This document shows positions 36,506 to 44,065 of a stretch of 50,698 nt of DNA, piece after piece (within the stretch, counting starts at the first letter, position 1; the number at the start of each line of letters is the position of its first letter). A program made the translations under genes and the position numbers. This DNA is from Amphibacillus sediminis NBRC 103570. Lineage in GTDB: Bacteria > Bacillota > Bacilli > Bacillales > Amphibacillaceae. The DNA lies in contig NZ_BCQW01000021.1 in NCBI RefSeq assembly GCF_001552275.1, positions 1 through 50,698 on the forward strand, in the 5' to 3' direction. The notes under the pieces were generated by a model. That model saw only the letters and a program-made list of their open reading frames with translations. It searched no databases and had not been told where the DNA came from.

Positions 36506-38018
36506 AATTAAATGGCCATTTAGGAAAGGTGAAGGAGCCAGACTGATTTGGATTGGTGATCCCTTTCGCTCTGAAAATAAAATGATGCTACATGCATACT
36601 TTATGGCACGTGGAATCACCGAAAAGGTACTGTTGGATTGGGGCACTTTACCTTGCTTAGCCATCCAGCATTTTTATAGTGATGGAGTGATTACTACTAG
36701 TCAGCCTCCTCAAGGTGCGAAGGAAGTAGATATTACGATATATCCTAACAGTGTTAAGTATTTTGAGAAGCCTTGGAAAATACTAAGAAGCAATGATCCT
36801 GCAACTTCTCGCAGTTTTATATTTCCCTTTGATAGCAAAAACGTTATTCTACCAGTCATTGAAGTGTTGCGCAGTATATTAGCACCGAACGGCTTTCTTT
36901 TATATCGCTTGTTTGAATCGAATTCATTTCCCCAGTTCTTCACAGAAACATACGGAGCAAATCAAATTCATCTTAGCTTTTCGTCACAATATGAATTGAA
37001 GTATACAAAGACAGCATTTGTTTATCAATTGGTGTGGCTGTTAACCAATCGTGATTTACGACAAGCATATGAAAATATTGCTTTCACGTGGTTACAGGAG
37101 CAGGCGTTGAAATTTGAATGGAGACTTACACAACCGATTACCATAACTGCTCGTGTAAAGGAAAATCGAAGCACATGGACAGTATTACAAATCGTTAATG
37201 TAAAAAATAAGCATATTCCATATGACAACATCTCCATTTCACACCCGGAAATACAAGATAAAGTGAAGTCGAAAGAGGCAAAGAAATATACATATCGTAC
37301 TTTAAATAAAACCGACAAGGAAGAAGGTTTTACATTAGATGAAGAAGTGGATGGATCTACAGATGCCTTTGATCTTGTGCAAATGAATCGGTTGAGACAC
37401 GAATATACTTCAGTCCCAAACGTCAAACGGATAAAACGTGGCTTTTCAAAGCAGCGTATGGAAGAGGATGAAAACACCAAAAGATACTATGGCGTCAACG
37501 ATTCCATTCGTTCTACAGCAGATGTCGGTGGACAACAACTTGAAAGAGGCTTGGAACACCAAATGTTGCATGAGATCCAAGCTCAAGGGGAGCTGCAGGA
37601 CTTTATAAATGTCTTAAAAATATTGGAGCAGTTCTCAGAAGTAAAAGCAATTCGGGCATTTATGGATGTGTTACCAGAGGGCTTAGGAGAGCGGAAGTTT
37701 ACAAAGCTTAGTGACGGCGTTACAAAAAGACGTTATGTGATCGCCGAGGTATTTATGATGAATGGGGGGCGGTATAATATTATCGAGGTAGAACGTGAAC
37801 ATCGTTCCTTATCTACACTTATTTTATCATCGCCATCGAAACAAGATTGGAGCACAATCTATAATCAACTGCTTTCAAATGTTGTCAATGCTAGTGGCAC
37901 TTGGGCTCGAAAGTCATTAGAATACTTTGAAGCCCAAGGCATTAACATAACAAAAGCAAAACATAGTCGTAAAGGGATTCAGCATTGGGCTAGGATTTTC
38001 TTAGGTAAGCTCTTGTAA
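36483..38018 (+). CDS. tnsE: TnsE-like target selector
   Basis: 511 aa from ATG 36483 (AGGAAGTGG upstream; overlaps tniQ by 23 bp). It resembles E. coli TnsE in length, position after tnsD and C-terminal half: ADVGGQQLERG, ILEQFSEVKAIRAFM, DVLPEGLGERKFTKLSDGVTK, IEVEREHRSLSTLIL. In Tn7, TnsE directs insertion to replicating lagging-strand DNA and mobile plasmids by binding the sliding clamp. So this element probably keeps both a fixed-site and a mobile-DNA pathway. The N-terminal half is much less similar to E. coli TnsE; identity rests on the C-terminus and gene order. Confidence 0.82.
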   Translation: MMSTRQVKIKWPFRKGEGARLIWIGDPFRSENKMMLHAYFMARGITEKVLLDWGTLPCLAIQHFYSDGVITTSQPPQGAKEVDITIYPNSVKYFEKPWKILRSNDPATSRSFIFPFDSKNVILPVIEVLRSILAPNGFLLYRLFESNSFPQFFTETYGANQIHLSFSSQYELKYTKTAFVYQLVWLLTNRDLRQAYENIAFTWLQEQALKFEWRLTQPITITARVKENRSTWTVLQIVNVKNKHIPYDNISISHPEIQDKVKSKEAKKYTYRTLNKTDKEEGFTLDEEVDGSTDAFDLVQMNRLRHEYTSVPNVKRIKRGFSKQRMEEDENTKRYYGVNDSIRSTADVGGQQLERGLEHQMLHEIQAQGELQDFINVLKILEQFSEVKAIRAFMDVLPEGLGERKFTKLSDGVTKRRYVIAEVFMMNGGRYNIIEVEREHRSLSTLILSSPSKQDWSTIYNQLLSNVVNASGTWARKSLEYFEAQGINITKAKHSRKGIQHWARIFLGKLL

Positions 38019-38438
38019 TATTTCGCAACCTTCTCTGGCTTAGGTGATAATATTCATCGGGTCACAATCTTGAATAACAAAAAGGATTCCAAGTAGAAAC
38101 TTGTTAGTAAGGCATTTTTTATCACTCATTTTGTTTGAAAATGGGTGTTTTTTATGCTTATTACCAGTTTACTCTATTCATATTATTGAATTGCGATGGT
38201 GTTGAATGTTCGCTAATGGGGGTAGGCTTATATACATGCTTAATAGATTAGAGTCATCTAGTCCATCTGCTGTTTGTTAGAGAGTAGATGCTCAAGTCGT
38301 TCCTTGGTGAGTGAGCATGACTATTTGCTAATGTCTAAGGTTGTGTTGACGAGATATATGCAACCTACAAAATAAAACACCAAATGTCGGGTATTGCTTA
38401 GGGCAATTTGGTACTCTTAGTTCAGAAGGAAGGAATGA
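38019..38438. other. Gap between tns operon and cargo
   Basis: No gene seen. Contains the tns terminator (38123-38153) and, before the AraC gene, TTGACG (38346-38351) with CAAAAT 16 bp later as a weak promoter candidate. Confidence 0.55.
38123..38153 (+). terminator. Terminator of the tns operon
   Basis: CACTCATTTT (38123-38132) pairs with AAAATGGGTG (38138-38147) with one G-U, followed by TTTTTT. Confidence 0.8.
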
Positions 38439-39284
38439 ATGATGGATTTTTTAACAGCTTTTAATCATGCGATCGATTACATTGAGGAACATTTACAGGA
38501 TAAAATCGATTATCATCAGGCGGCTCGACGTGCCGGATGCGCTGAACATCATTTCAAGCGCATGTTTTCCTCGATTGCCGGAATCTCACTATCCGAGTAT
38601 ATTCGCCGGAGAAGAATGTCATTGGCAGCGTTTGAGATCACGCACCGTGAATCCAGAATCATTGATATTTCGTTGAAGTTTGGATACCAGTCACCGGATG
38701 CTTTTTCCAGAGCATTTCAAATGGTTCACGGGATATTACCATCTGCAGCCAGAAAGGAGGGAGCAAAATTAAAAGCATATCCAAGAATTCGTTTTCAAAT
38801 GGCCATTAAGGGAGATGCAGAGCTTCGCTATCGGATGGAGGAGAAAGCGTCATTTGAGATGGTAGGCATCAAAGAGCGGACCACGCATACAGACAAGAGT
38901 TTCCTGACCCGTTTGTGGGAGCAGGGAACGGATGAAATATATGCAGAATTGGCGCAATTGAGTGATACATTATTTCCGGGTGTTCTTCATGTGACGACCG
39001 ATGTGACGGAAGAAACAATGGACTTCATGATTGCTGTCCAGACCAGCAAGGAAAACTTCCCGCCAAAATATGCCAATATTGTCGTACCAGCTTCTACCTG
39101 GGCAGTATTTGAAGTTCAGGAACCTGATCCGGAAGTGATGCTGCAGACATGGAACCGAATTTATACAGAGTGGTTTCCGATTGGAGAATACGAAGTATTG
39201 AATTTACCGGAATTTGTGCGTTGTCTGGAACAGGAATGGGAAATATGGATACCAGTACAAGAGAAGAGGAGGAACAATAAATGA
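38439..39284 (+). CDS. AraC-family regulator with GyrI-like effector domain
   Basis: 281 aa. N-terminal double HTH of the AraC type (IDYIEEHLQDKIDYHQAARRAGCAEHHFKRMF and the second helix IIDISLKFGYQSPDAFSRAF, 10-105), then a GyrI/SbmC-like ligand domain (about 120-275; FEMVGIKERTTHT, WAVFEVQEPDPE). This Rob-like arrangement usually senses small hydrophobic drugs. First cargo gene; overlaps the next gene by 4 bp. RBS AGAAGGAAGG. The gene is visibly richer in G+C than tnsE before it. Confidence 0.9.
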   Translation: MMDFLTAFNHAIDYIEEHLQDKIDYHQAARRAGCAEHHFKRMFSSIAGISLSEYIRRRRMSLAAFEITHRESRIIDISLKFGYQSPDAFSRAFQMVHGILPSAARKEGAKLKAYPRIRFQMAIKGDAELRYRMEEKASFEMVGIKERTTHTDKSFLTRLWEQGTDEIYAELAQLSDTLFPGVLHVTTDVTEETMDFMIAVQTSKENFPPKYANIVVPASTWAVFEVQEPDPEVMLQTWNRIYTEWFPIGEYEVLNLPEFVRCLEQEWEIWIPVQEKRRNNK

Positions 39285-40087
39285 CGATTTTGGTAACAGG
39301 TGCTACGGGAAATGTAGGAAGGGAGATTGTCAATCAACTGCTCAGGAAAAATCAACAGGTTCGGGCATTAACCCGAGATCCATCCACTGCAAGATTGCCT
39401 AAAGAAGCAGAGGTTGTCAAGGGAGACCTTTCACACCCAGAAACATTGACATCCGTATTGGACGGAGTTACAGCCATGCACTGGATCTCTGTATATGAAG
39501 ATGAAGCGCTTCATGCCGTAAATGAAGTCGCAACACTGGTGAAAAATGCAGGCGTGCAACGGGCAACCATTATGACAGGAGGAGGAGACGAGACGGTTGT
39601 CTAGGCAGCTAAACAGGCGAGGCTTCCGCATACACATCTGCAACCAGGAGAATTTATGACAAACACGTTGCTATGGGCAGAAGATATCCGAAACAATCGT
39701 ATTGTACGAGCTCCATTTGGACATCAATTGAGTGCGATGATCCATGAAGCAGATATTGCTGCAGTTGCTGTGAAAGCTCTGTGTGAAAAAGGGCACGAAG
39801 ATAAGACGTACCTGTTAACCAGCAATGAGGAATTAACGCGTAGAGACAGAATCCAGCAACTGGCAGCGGCCATTGGTACAGACATCCGTTTTGAAGAATT
39901 GACAACCGAAGAAGCGCGAGAGCAGTGGTTAAATGAAGGGTATTCTCAAGCAGATATTGACTGGCTGCTAGAGTTGGGAGAATGGGAATGTATATCACCT
40001 GCAACAGATTCGATCGAACAAATAACTGGACACCCTGCACGTACCTTTTATGAATGGGCGAAAGAACACGCAGACTATTTTCGTTAA
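39281..40087 (+). pseudogene. NmrA/NAD(P)-binding protein interrupted by one amber codon
   Basis: A Rossmann NAD(P)-binding protein (MTILVTGATGNVGREIVNQLL) of the YwnB/QorB/NmrA kind. TAG at 39602-39604 stops it at codon 108, right after GGGDETVV. The same frame then continues AAKQARLPHTHLQPGEFMTN to HADYFR, giving 268 codons in all, the normal length. So it is one nonsense change, not a frameshift or fusion. Either a recent pseudogene, a suppressible stop, or a sequencing error. An internal ATG at 39656 could give a C-terminal fragment. Probably co-transcribed with the AraC gene. Confidence 0.8.
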
Positions 40088-40152
40088 AAAAATAGGAGTG
40101 GGGGTGCAAGTAAATGTGAAAAAGAACAAAAATATTAAAATGAAAGGACGAG

Positions 40153-41103
40153 ATGATGAAAATGTCTGTTATAGAAAAGGGCGACACAAATGTTATTGAA
40201 GTTAACAATTTAAAGATGCGTTACGGGATGAAGAATGTATTAAAAGGTGTGACATTTTCCGTTAAAAAGGGAGAGGTGTTGGCGTTGCTTGGACCAAACG
40301 GTGCTGGAAAAACCACCACCATTGAAATAATGGAAGGCTTCAGGATTCCTTCAGAAGGAGATGTTCGAGTACTTGGCATACATCCGAAAAATGGGGACGA
40401 AGCATGGCGTGCACAATTGGGCATTGTCATGCAGTCATGGCGGGATCACCCTAAATGGAAGGTGCGTGAGCTTCTAGAGCATTTGGGCGACTATTATAAA
40501 CCGTATGCCACCTCCACCAGGGTCAGACCTTTAGACGCTGAAGAATTGATTGGCAAGGTTGGTCTTAACGAACAGGCGGAGCAGAAGATTAGCAGCTTAT
40601 CAGGTGGTCAACGCAGAAGGCTGGACGTTGCCATCGGACTGATCGGTAATCCAGAGATTTTGTTTCTGGATGAACCGACTGCAGGCTTTGACCCACAGGC
40701 ACGCCGGGATTTTCATGAGGTGATCCGCAGGCTGTCTGAATTTGAAGACACGACCATTTTGTTGACAACCCATGATCTGCATGAGGCAGAGAAATTGTCC
40801 GATCGTATTTTGATTCTAGCCGGAGGACGTATCGGGGCCAACGGAAGCTCTGAACAGCTAGCAAGGCAGGTGATGGGAAAAGCGGAAGTCAGCTGGACCA
40901 TTCACGATGACCATTTCAAGGAAGAAGTAGTGGAGCCCGTCCAGTTCGTACGCAACCTGTTTGAACAGCACGGCGATGCTATTACAGACCTGGAGGTCAG
41001 AAAGGCAAGCCTAGAGGATACGTATATTAAAATGGTACAACGAATTGAAAGTAACGGCCAGCTAGAGGAGACCCTGTCAACATTTGAGGAGGGAACACCA
41101 TGA
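40153..41103 (+). CDS. ABC-2-type exporter ATPase (CcmA/DrrA-like)
   Basis: A 316-aa ATPase. Walker A GPNGAGKTT, signature LSGGQRRRLDVA, Walker B LFLDEPTAGFDP and H-loop TTHDLHEAEKLSD are all present, with a ~90-residue C-terminal extension typical of DrrA-like drug exporters. It overlaps its permease by ATGA. Cargo of the Tn7-type element; with the AraC/GyrI regulator it suggests drug or antibiotic efflux. Substrate unknown. Confidence 0.92.
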   Translation: MMKMSVIEKGDTNVIEVNNLKMRYGMKNVLKGVTFSVKKGEVLALLGPNGAGKTTTIEIMEGFRIPSEGDVRVLGIHPKNGDEAWRAQLGIVMQSWRDHPKWKVRELLEHLGDYYKPYATSTRVRPLDAEELIGKVGLNEQAEQKISSLSGGQRRRLDVAIGLIGNPEILFLDEPTAGFDPQARRDFHEVIRRLSEFEDTTILLTTHDLHEAEKLSDRILILAGGRIGANGSSEQLARQVMGKAEVSWTIHDDHFKEEVVEPVQFVRNLFEQHGDAITDLEVRKASLEDTYIKMVQRIESNGQLEETLSTFEEGTP

Positions 41104-41954
41104 ATCCTGTCATACACGCTGCAAAATTAGGTGCCAAGCGCGGCTGGATCGAATTTAAACAAATGCTAAAGAGTCCAATGGATCTCGGATTTAATATTGT
41201 CATGACTGTTATCTTTCTTATTGTTCTTTATGTCCAGCGTAATAGAATGATCGAAGGGACTGACTTGGCGCTATCCATGTTCACCTTACCTAGTCTGCTT
41301 GGCATGTTAGTTGTATTTGGAGGGTTTATGGGTGCGGCGGTCACCATGACGTATGAACGGGAGGACGGTACGCTCCTCAGGGCTAAAGCAACACCTAACG
41401 GCATGATCAGTTATTTGATAAGCCGGATTATCTCTGTAACGTCCAATTCATTGGTTACAGTAACGATGCTGCTAGTACCTGGATTGTTTCTTATACAAGG
41501 CCTGACTAATATTGGCTGGTCCGGGTGGGGCATGTTGCTTGTGATCTTTGTACTCGGAACGCTGGCAACACTTCCGTGGGGAGCTGTCATTGGGTCGCTA
41601 GTTAAAAGCACTACTGCGTCATTTAATATAACCTTTTTGCCGATCGGGGGATTAACAGCTATTTCCGGCATCTTTTATCCGATTACAAGTCTGCCTGACT
41701 GGGTACAGATCCTTGCTCAAATTTTCCCGATTTACTGGCTTGGTCTTGGCATGCGGTCTGCTCTAATGCCTGATGTAGCAGTTCTTTCTGAAATTGGAGA
41801 ATCATGGCGTTATGTCGAAATGTTCGGCGTATTGGGCATTTGGACAATTGCTGGCTTTTTAGTCGTTCCGAGAATTTTACGAAGGATGGCACGTAAAGAA
41901 TCAGGCTCCACTATGGAAAAGCGTAAACAGGAAATGATGTCGCGGGGGTACTAA
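41100..41954 (+). CDS. ABC-2-type exporter permease
   Basis: A 284-aa membrane protein with six TM segments (about 30-48, 58-80, 100-130, 138-158, 165-190, 228-248). The pattern ISGIFYPITSLPDWVQILAQIFPIYWLGLG is typical of ABC-2 (DrrB/YadH) permeases. Coupled to the ATPase by ATGA overlap, forming the exporter. Confidence 0.9.
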   Translation: MNPVIHAAKLGAKRGWIEFKQMLKSPMDLGFNIVMTVIFLIVLYVQRNRMIEGTDLALSMFTLPSLLGMLVVFGGFMGAAVTMTYEREDGTLLRAKATPNGMISYLISRIISVTSNSLVTVTMLLVPGLFLIQGLTNIGWSGWGMLLVIFVLGTLATLPWGAVIGSLVKSTTASFNITFLPIGGLTAISGIFYPITSLPDWVQILAQIFPIYWLGLGMRSALMPDVAVLSEIGESWRYVEMFGVLGIWTIAGFLVVPRILRRMARKESGSTMEKRKQEMMSRGY

Positions 41955-42060
41955 TTATTCTAGTTTCGGTACCATCACGGTAGAAAGCCTACTTAGTTTT
42001 CCCACTGTAACATACAGATTGCAATCAAGTATATTAACTCTATAAGGAGTGAGGTATTAA

Positions 42061-42960
42061 ATGAAGAAAATATTACTGACAGTAACCCCCTTTGTGGATT
42101 ATCCAGGGTCTATTCCCAATGAATTCGTATCTCGGCATCTTGCGAGGCAGCTTATTGAAGAAGGCTTCGATGTCCACATACTTGCAAATAAATCGCAAAG
42201 TAAAAACTGGCCAAAAGAAGCTAAGGTCATAAATGGAAGCATTACGAAACCTGACGATACTCCTCTGGCATTTGAAAATATAGATGCAGTATTTCTCGCA
42301 GGAGCTATTCCGGAAACTGTTTACGAAGCTGTAAATATGGCTAAAGAAGCTGGTGTAAAGAAAATAGTAACATTATCTTCACATGGTCCTGAAATAGAAA
42401 TTCAATTTCCCCCCGACAGCTGGTATTGGTTAGCTATTGATGTGGTAGTTGAGCGTTCGGAGATTAAACATACGCGTATTGTTCCTTCAAATATTATGGC
42501 TTCTACTCTGGTTGGAGACCATTATTCAGCTGGTAAAAGTTGGGCAGAACATATAAGAGAAGATAGCCTAATTCAAGAGCCATACGTTCATACAAAAGTC
42601 CCTCTGATCCATGAAGAAGATTTAGCATTCGTAATTTCTAAAGAACTTCAACAAGTCAATTTATCTAATAAAACACTGCATGTTTATGGGCATTCTATAA
42701 GCCCTTTGGAGCGCAAAAAAATCCTAAGTGAAGTATTAAATAAAGAATTAAAATTCAAAGAATTAACCTCAGATGAGGCTTTTGAATACTTCCGCCAGGA
42801 AGGGCTTGATGAGTATGAAATCTCTCACAGATTAGGAGTACTTGAATCCATTTCAAATAACCCAGTTGAATTTAACTCTGAAATTACAAATATTATTAAT
42901 AGACCTCTAAAAACATATTCTCAATGGGTTAAAGAGCATACTTCATTCTTGAATGGATAA
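42061..42960 (+). CDS. NmrA-like NAD(P)-binding protein, atypical
   Basis: A 299-aa protein of the atypical SDR/NmrA kind (YPGSIPNEFVSRHLARQLIEEG, DAVFLAGAIPETV, EAGVKKIVTLSSHGPE, LIHEEDLAFVI, TYSQWVKEH). The canonical GxxGxxG nucleotide loop is absent from the N-terminus, unlike the interrupted paralogue at 39281, so cofactor binding may be lost or altered. AT-rich, unlike the ABC exporter genes before it. RBS AAGGAGTGAGG. Last cargo gene before the distal transposon end. Function unknown. Confidence 0.78.
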   Translation: MKKILLTVTPFVDYPGSIPNEFVSRHLARQLIEEGFDVHILANKSQSKNWPKEAKVINGSITKPDDTPLAFENIDAVFLAGAIPETVYEAVNMAKEAGVKKIVTLSSHGPEIEIQFPPDSWYWLAIDVVVERSEIKHTRIVPSNIMASTLVGDHYSAGKSWAEHIREDSLIQEPYVHTKVPLIHEEDLAFVISKELQQVNLSNKTLHVYGHSISPLERKKILSEVLNKELKFKELTSDEAFEYFRQEGLDEYEISHRLGVLESISNNPVEFNSEITNIINRPLKTYSQWVKEHTSFLNG

Positions 42961-43045
42961 ACATAAAATAAATGGAAGGGTAATCGCATAACAGCACCTA
43001 ATGCCCCACGAACGAGGCGCGATTGTTGAAGATCACATCAGAAAA

Positions 43046-43192
43046 TGATCTAACTTTTTTATAAAAATTGAACACCGCAGCGTAAAGGAAGAATCCATTT
43101 TGATCAATCTTTTTTCAAAATGGTTTCTTCTTGTTTACGGTGATATAAGGGTTTGTGAGGAATTTCTGATCAAACTTTATTTTAAAGCTACA
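43046..43192 (-). repeat. L-type transposon end with three spaced TnsB-type sites
   Basis: TGATCTAACTTTTTT (43046-43060), TGATCAATCTTTTTT (43101-43115) and TGATCAAACTTTATT (43167-43181), consensus TGATCWAWCTTTWTT, then TTAAAGCTACA to the terminus. Reverse-complemented they begin AANAAAG like the R-end repeats. Three spaced sites over ~147 bp match the known organisation of Tn7L. Confidence 0.82.
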
Positions 43193-43197
43193 TTGAG
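43193..43197. repeat. Target-site duplication TTGAG (distal side)
   Basis: Exact copy of 29830-29834, directly after the ACA terminus. Together they fix the boundaries of the 13,358-bp element. Confidence 0.92.
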
Positions 43198-43268
43198 TTG
43201 TGGCTTTGAAAGAAAGTCGCGATGTTTATAAAAAAGATGCGATGTTTTGAAGAAAGTCACGAAACTTT

Positions 43269-43298
43269 ACCCCTTTAGATATGATTATCTAAAGGGGT
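43269..43298 (+). promoter_or_regulatory. tnsA Shine-Dalgarno hairpin, element 2
   Basis: ACCCCTTTAGATA and TATCTAAAGGGGT pair perfectly over 13 bp with a TGAT loop. Where the intact element has G-U pairs this copy has A-U pairs, i.e. pairing is kept. It precedes the ATG at 43305. Confidence 0.78.
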
Positions 43299-43304
43299 GT
43301 TTAT

Positions 43305-43723
43305 ATGTCTAAAAGAAAAAGAACATCTGAAATTGAAAAATGGATTAAAGAAGGTCGTGGTTCAGGTGCTGGTTAGAATATAAACCGTGGCTAAAGATCC
43401 AAGATGTATCTTCGCTAGGTAGGTCTACTCGCTTGAAAGGAATAAAGACAAATAGGCAGCATGAGTTTTTATCAGATTTAGAACGAAACTATTTTTATAT
43501 AACTGAATTTTCGGATTTTGTTATTGATATTCGTGAGCCATTCCCTTTACTACTATTGGAAGAAACCATTGTCATTGCAAATGAGTTAGGTATTAAACAT
43601 CCCGCTGATCCAAAAACGGGGGAACCGATTGTAATGACAACGGATTTTTTATTAACGATTTGTAATGGACAAGGTGTAATTGAAGTAGCTCATGCAATTA
43701 AAATGATAATCAATACTATGTAA
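43305..43723 (+). pseudogene. tnsA fragment of element 2
   Basis: Encodes MSKRKRTSEIEKWIKEGRGS like TnsA residues 2-21; a frameshift/stop near 43375 (GGTTAG) interrupts it. The +1 frame then matches TnsA from about residue 44 to 135 (RQHEFLSDLERNYFYITEFS, HPADPKTGEPIVMTTDFLL), ending soon after AHAIKM. The catalytic E, D and K equivalents remain but the C-terminal half is gone. Confidence 0.85.
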
Positions 43724-43854
43724 TCTAGCCTCTATACTCTAACTTTATAAGTTGGGCACCACGGTGTTTATCTCTTTAAAGAGTTTCCTTAGGTACTTCT
43801 TATAAAGTTGATTATCTTCTAAAATGAAATAACTTTATTATGAGATATCAATTT

Positions 43855-43883
43855 TGTAGAATTGAAATAAAGTTGCGAAATTT
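43855..43883 (+). repeat. R-type end of element 3 (single TnsB-type site)
   Basis: TGTAGAATTGAAAT then AAAGTTGCGAAATTT (43869-43883), again 14 bp from TGT. Only one of the four 20-bp units remains before the hairpin. Confidence 0.75.
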
Positions 43884-43885
43884 TA

Positions 43886-43915
43886 ACCCCTTCGGATATG
43901 ATTGTTTAAAGAGGT
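43886..43915 (+). promoter_or_regulatory. Shine-Dalgarno hairpin, element 3 (weakened)
   Basis: ACCCCTTCGGATA and TGTTTAAAGAGGT: same architecture and TGAT loop, but two C-A mismatches weaken it and the Shine-Dalgarno reads AAAGAGGTG, closer to consensus. Translation from here may be less restrained than at the intact tnsA. Confidence 0.68.
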
Positions 43916-43921
43916 GTTTTT

Positions 43922-44065
43922 GTGGTGAAAAGAAAAGGAATATCTAAAGTTGAAAAATGGGTTAAAGAAGATAGAGGAATCGGCAGTCGGACAGATTATC
44001 AGCCATGGATAAAAATACAAGATGTTTCTTCACGAGGTTGGTCAAACGGGGGATTTTATGTATAG
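43922..44065 (+). pseudogene. tnsA leader fragment fused upstream of the response regulator
   Basis: A 47-codon open frame (GTG start) reading VVKRKGISKVEKWVKEDRGI and on to IKIQDVSSRG, homologous to TnsA residues 2-40, then WSNGGFYV and TAG at 44063-44065. The stop overlaps the response-regulator ATG (44058) by 8 nt, an arrangement typical of translational coupling. It may now work as a leader peptide. Confidence 0.75.

Larger units (their letters stand above)
29835..43192. mobile_element. Complete Tn7-type transposon (TnsABC + TniQ + TnsE) at attTn7
   Basis: The 13,358-bp element begins TGTAAG and ends GCTACA (5'-TGT...ACA-3' as in Tn7), flanked by TTGAG on both sides. tnsABC, tniQ and tnsE lie at the glmS-proximal end, as in Tn7 where the R end faces glmS. 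The rest is cargo: AraC/GyrI regulator, interrupted NAD(P)-binding gene, ABC-2 exporter, NmrA-like gene. All five transposition genes look intact with catalytic residues present, so the element may be active. Confidence 0.93.
42961..43198. other. Distal (L-type) transposon end region
   Basis: Non-coding. Holds the three L-type sites and the terminus GCTACA (to 43192), the TTGAG duplication (43193-43197) and a single T before the next element. An imperfect ~70-nt hairpin (43073-43142, core arms 43088-43103 and 43115-43130) encloses the middle site in its loop. Confidence 0.75.
43199..43850. mobile_element. 652-bp mini Tn7-type remnant with both ends (element 2)
   Basis: Begins TGTGGCTTTGAAAGAAAG with three R-type sites at 43213, 43233 and 43253 (20-bp period). 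It contains a tnsA fragment and ends with L-type sites (AACTTTAT at 43741 and 43831) whose spacing to the terminus at 43850 equals that of the intact element (20 nt). The terminus reads TCA instead of ACA. No cargo, and no matching duplication is left. Confidence 0.72.

Noticed and set aside
37025-37480. 151-codon antisense frame within tnsE
   Set aside because: Lies opposite a conserved coding region with no RBS; a shadow of tnsE.
29835-43192. CRISPR-associated Tn7-like system
   Set aside because: No Cas genes, no repeat-spacer array and no spacer-like attachment copy near the L end. The long TniQ, the tnsE and the glmS site fit classical targeting.
43851-43855. Target duplication for element 2
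   Set aside because: The five bases after its L end (ATTTT) do not match those before its R end (TGAGT), so no duplication can be claimed.
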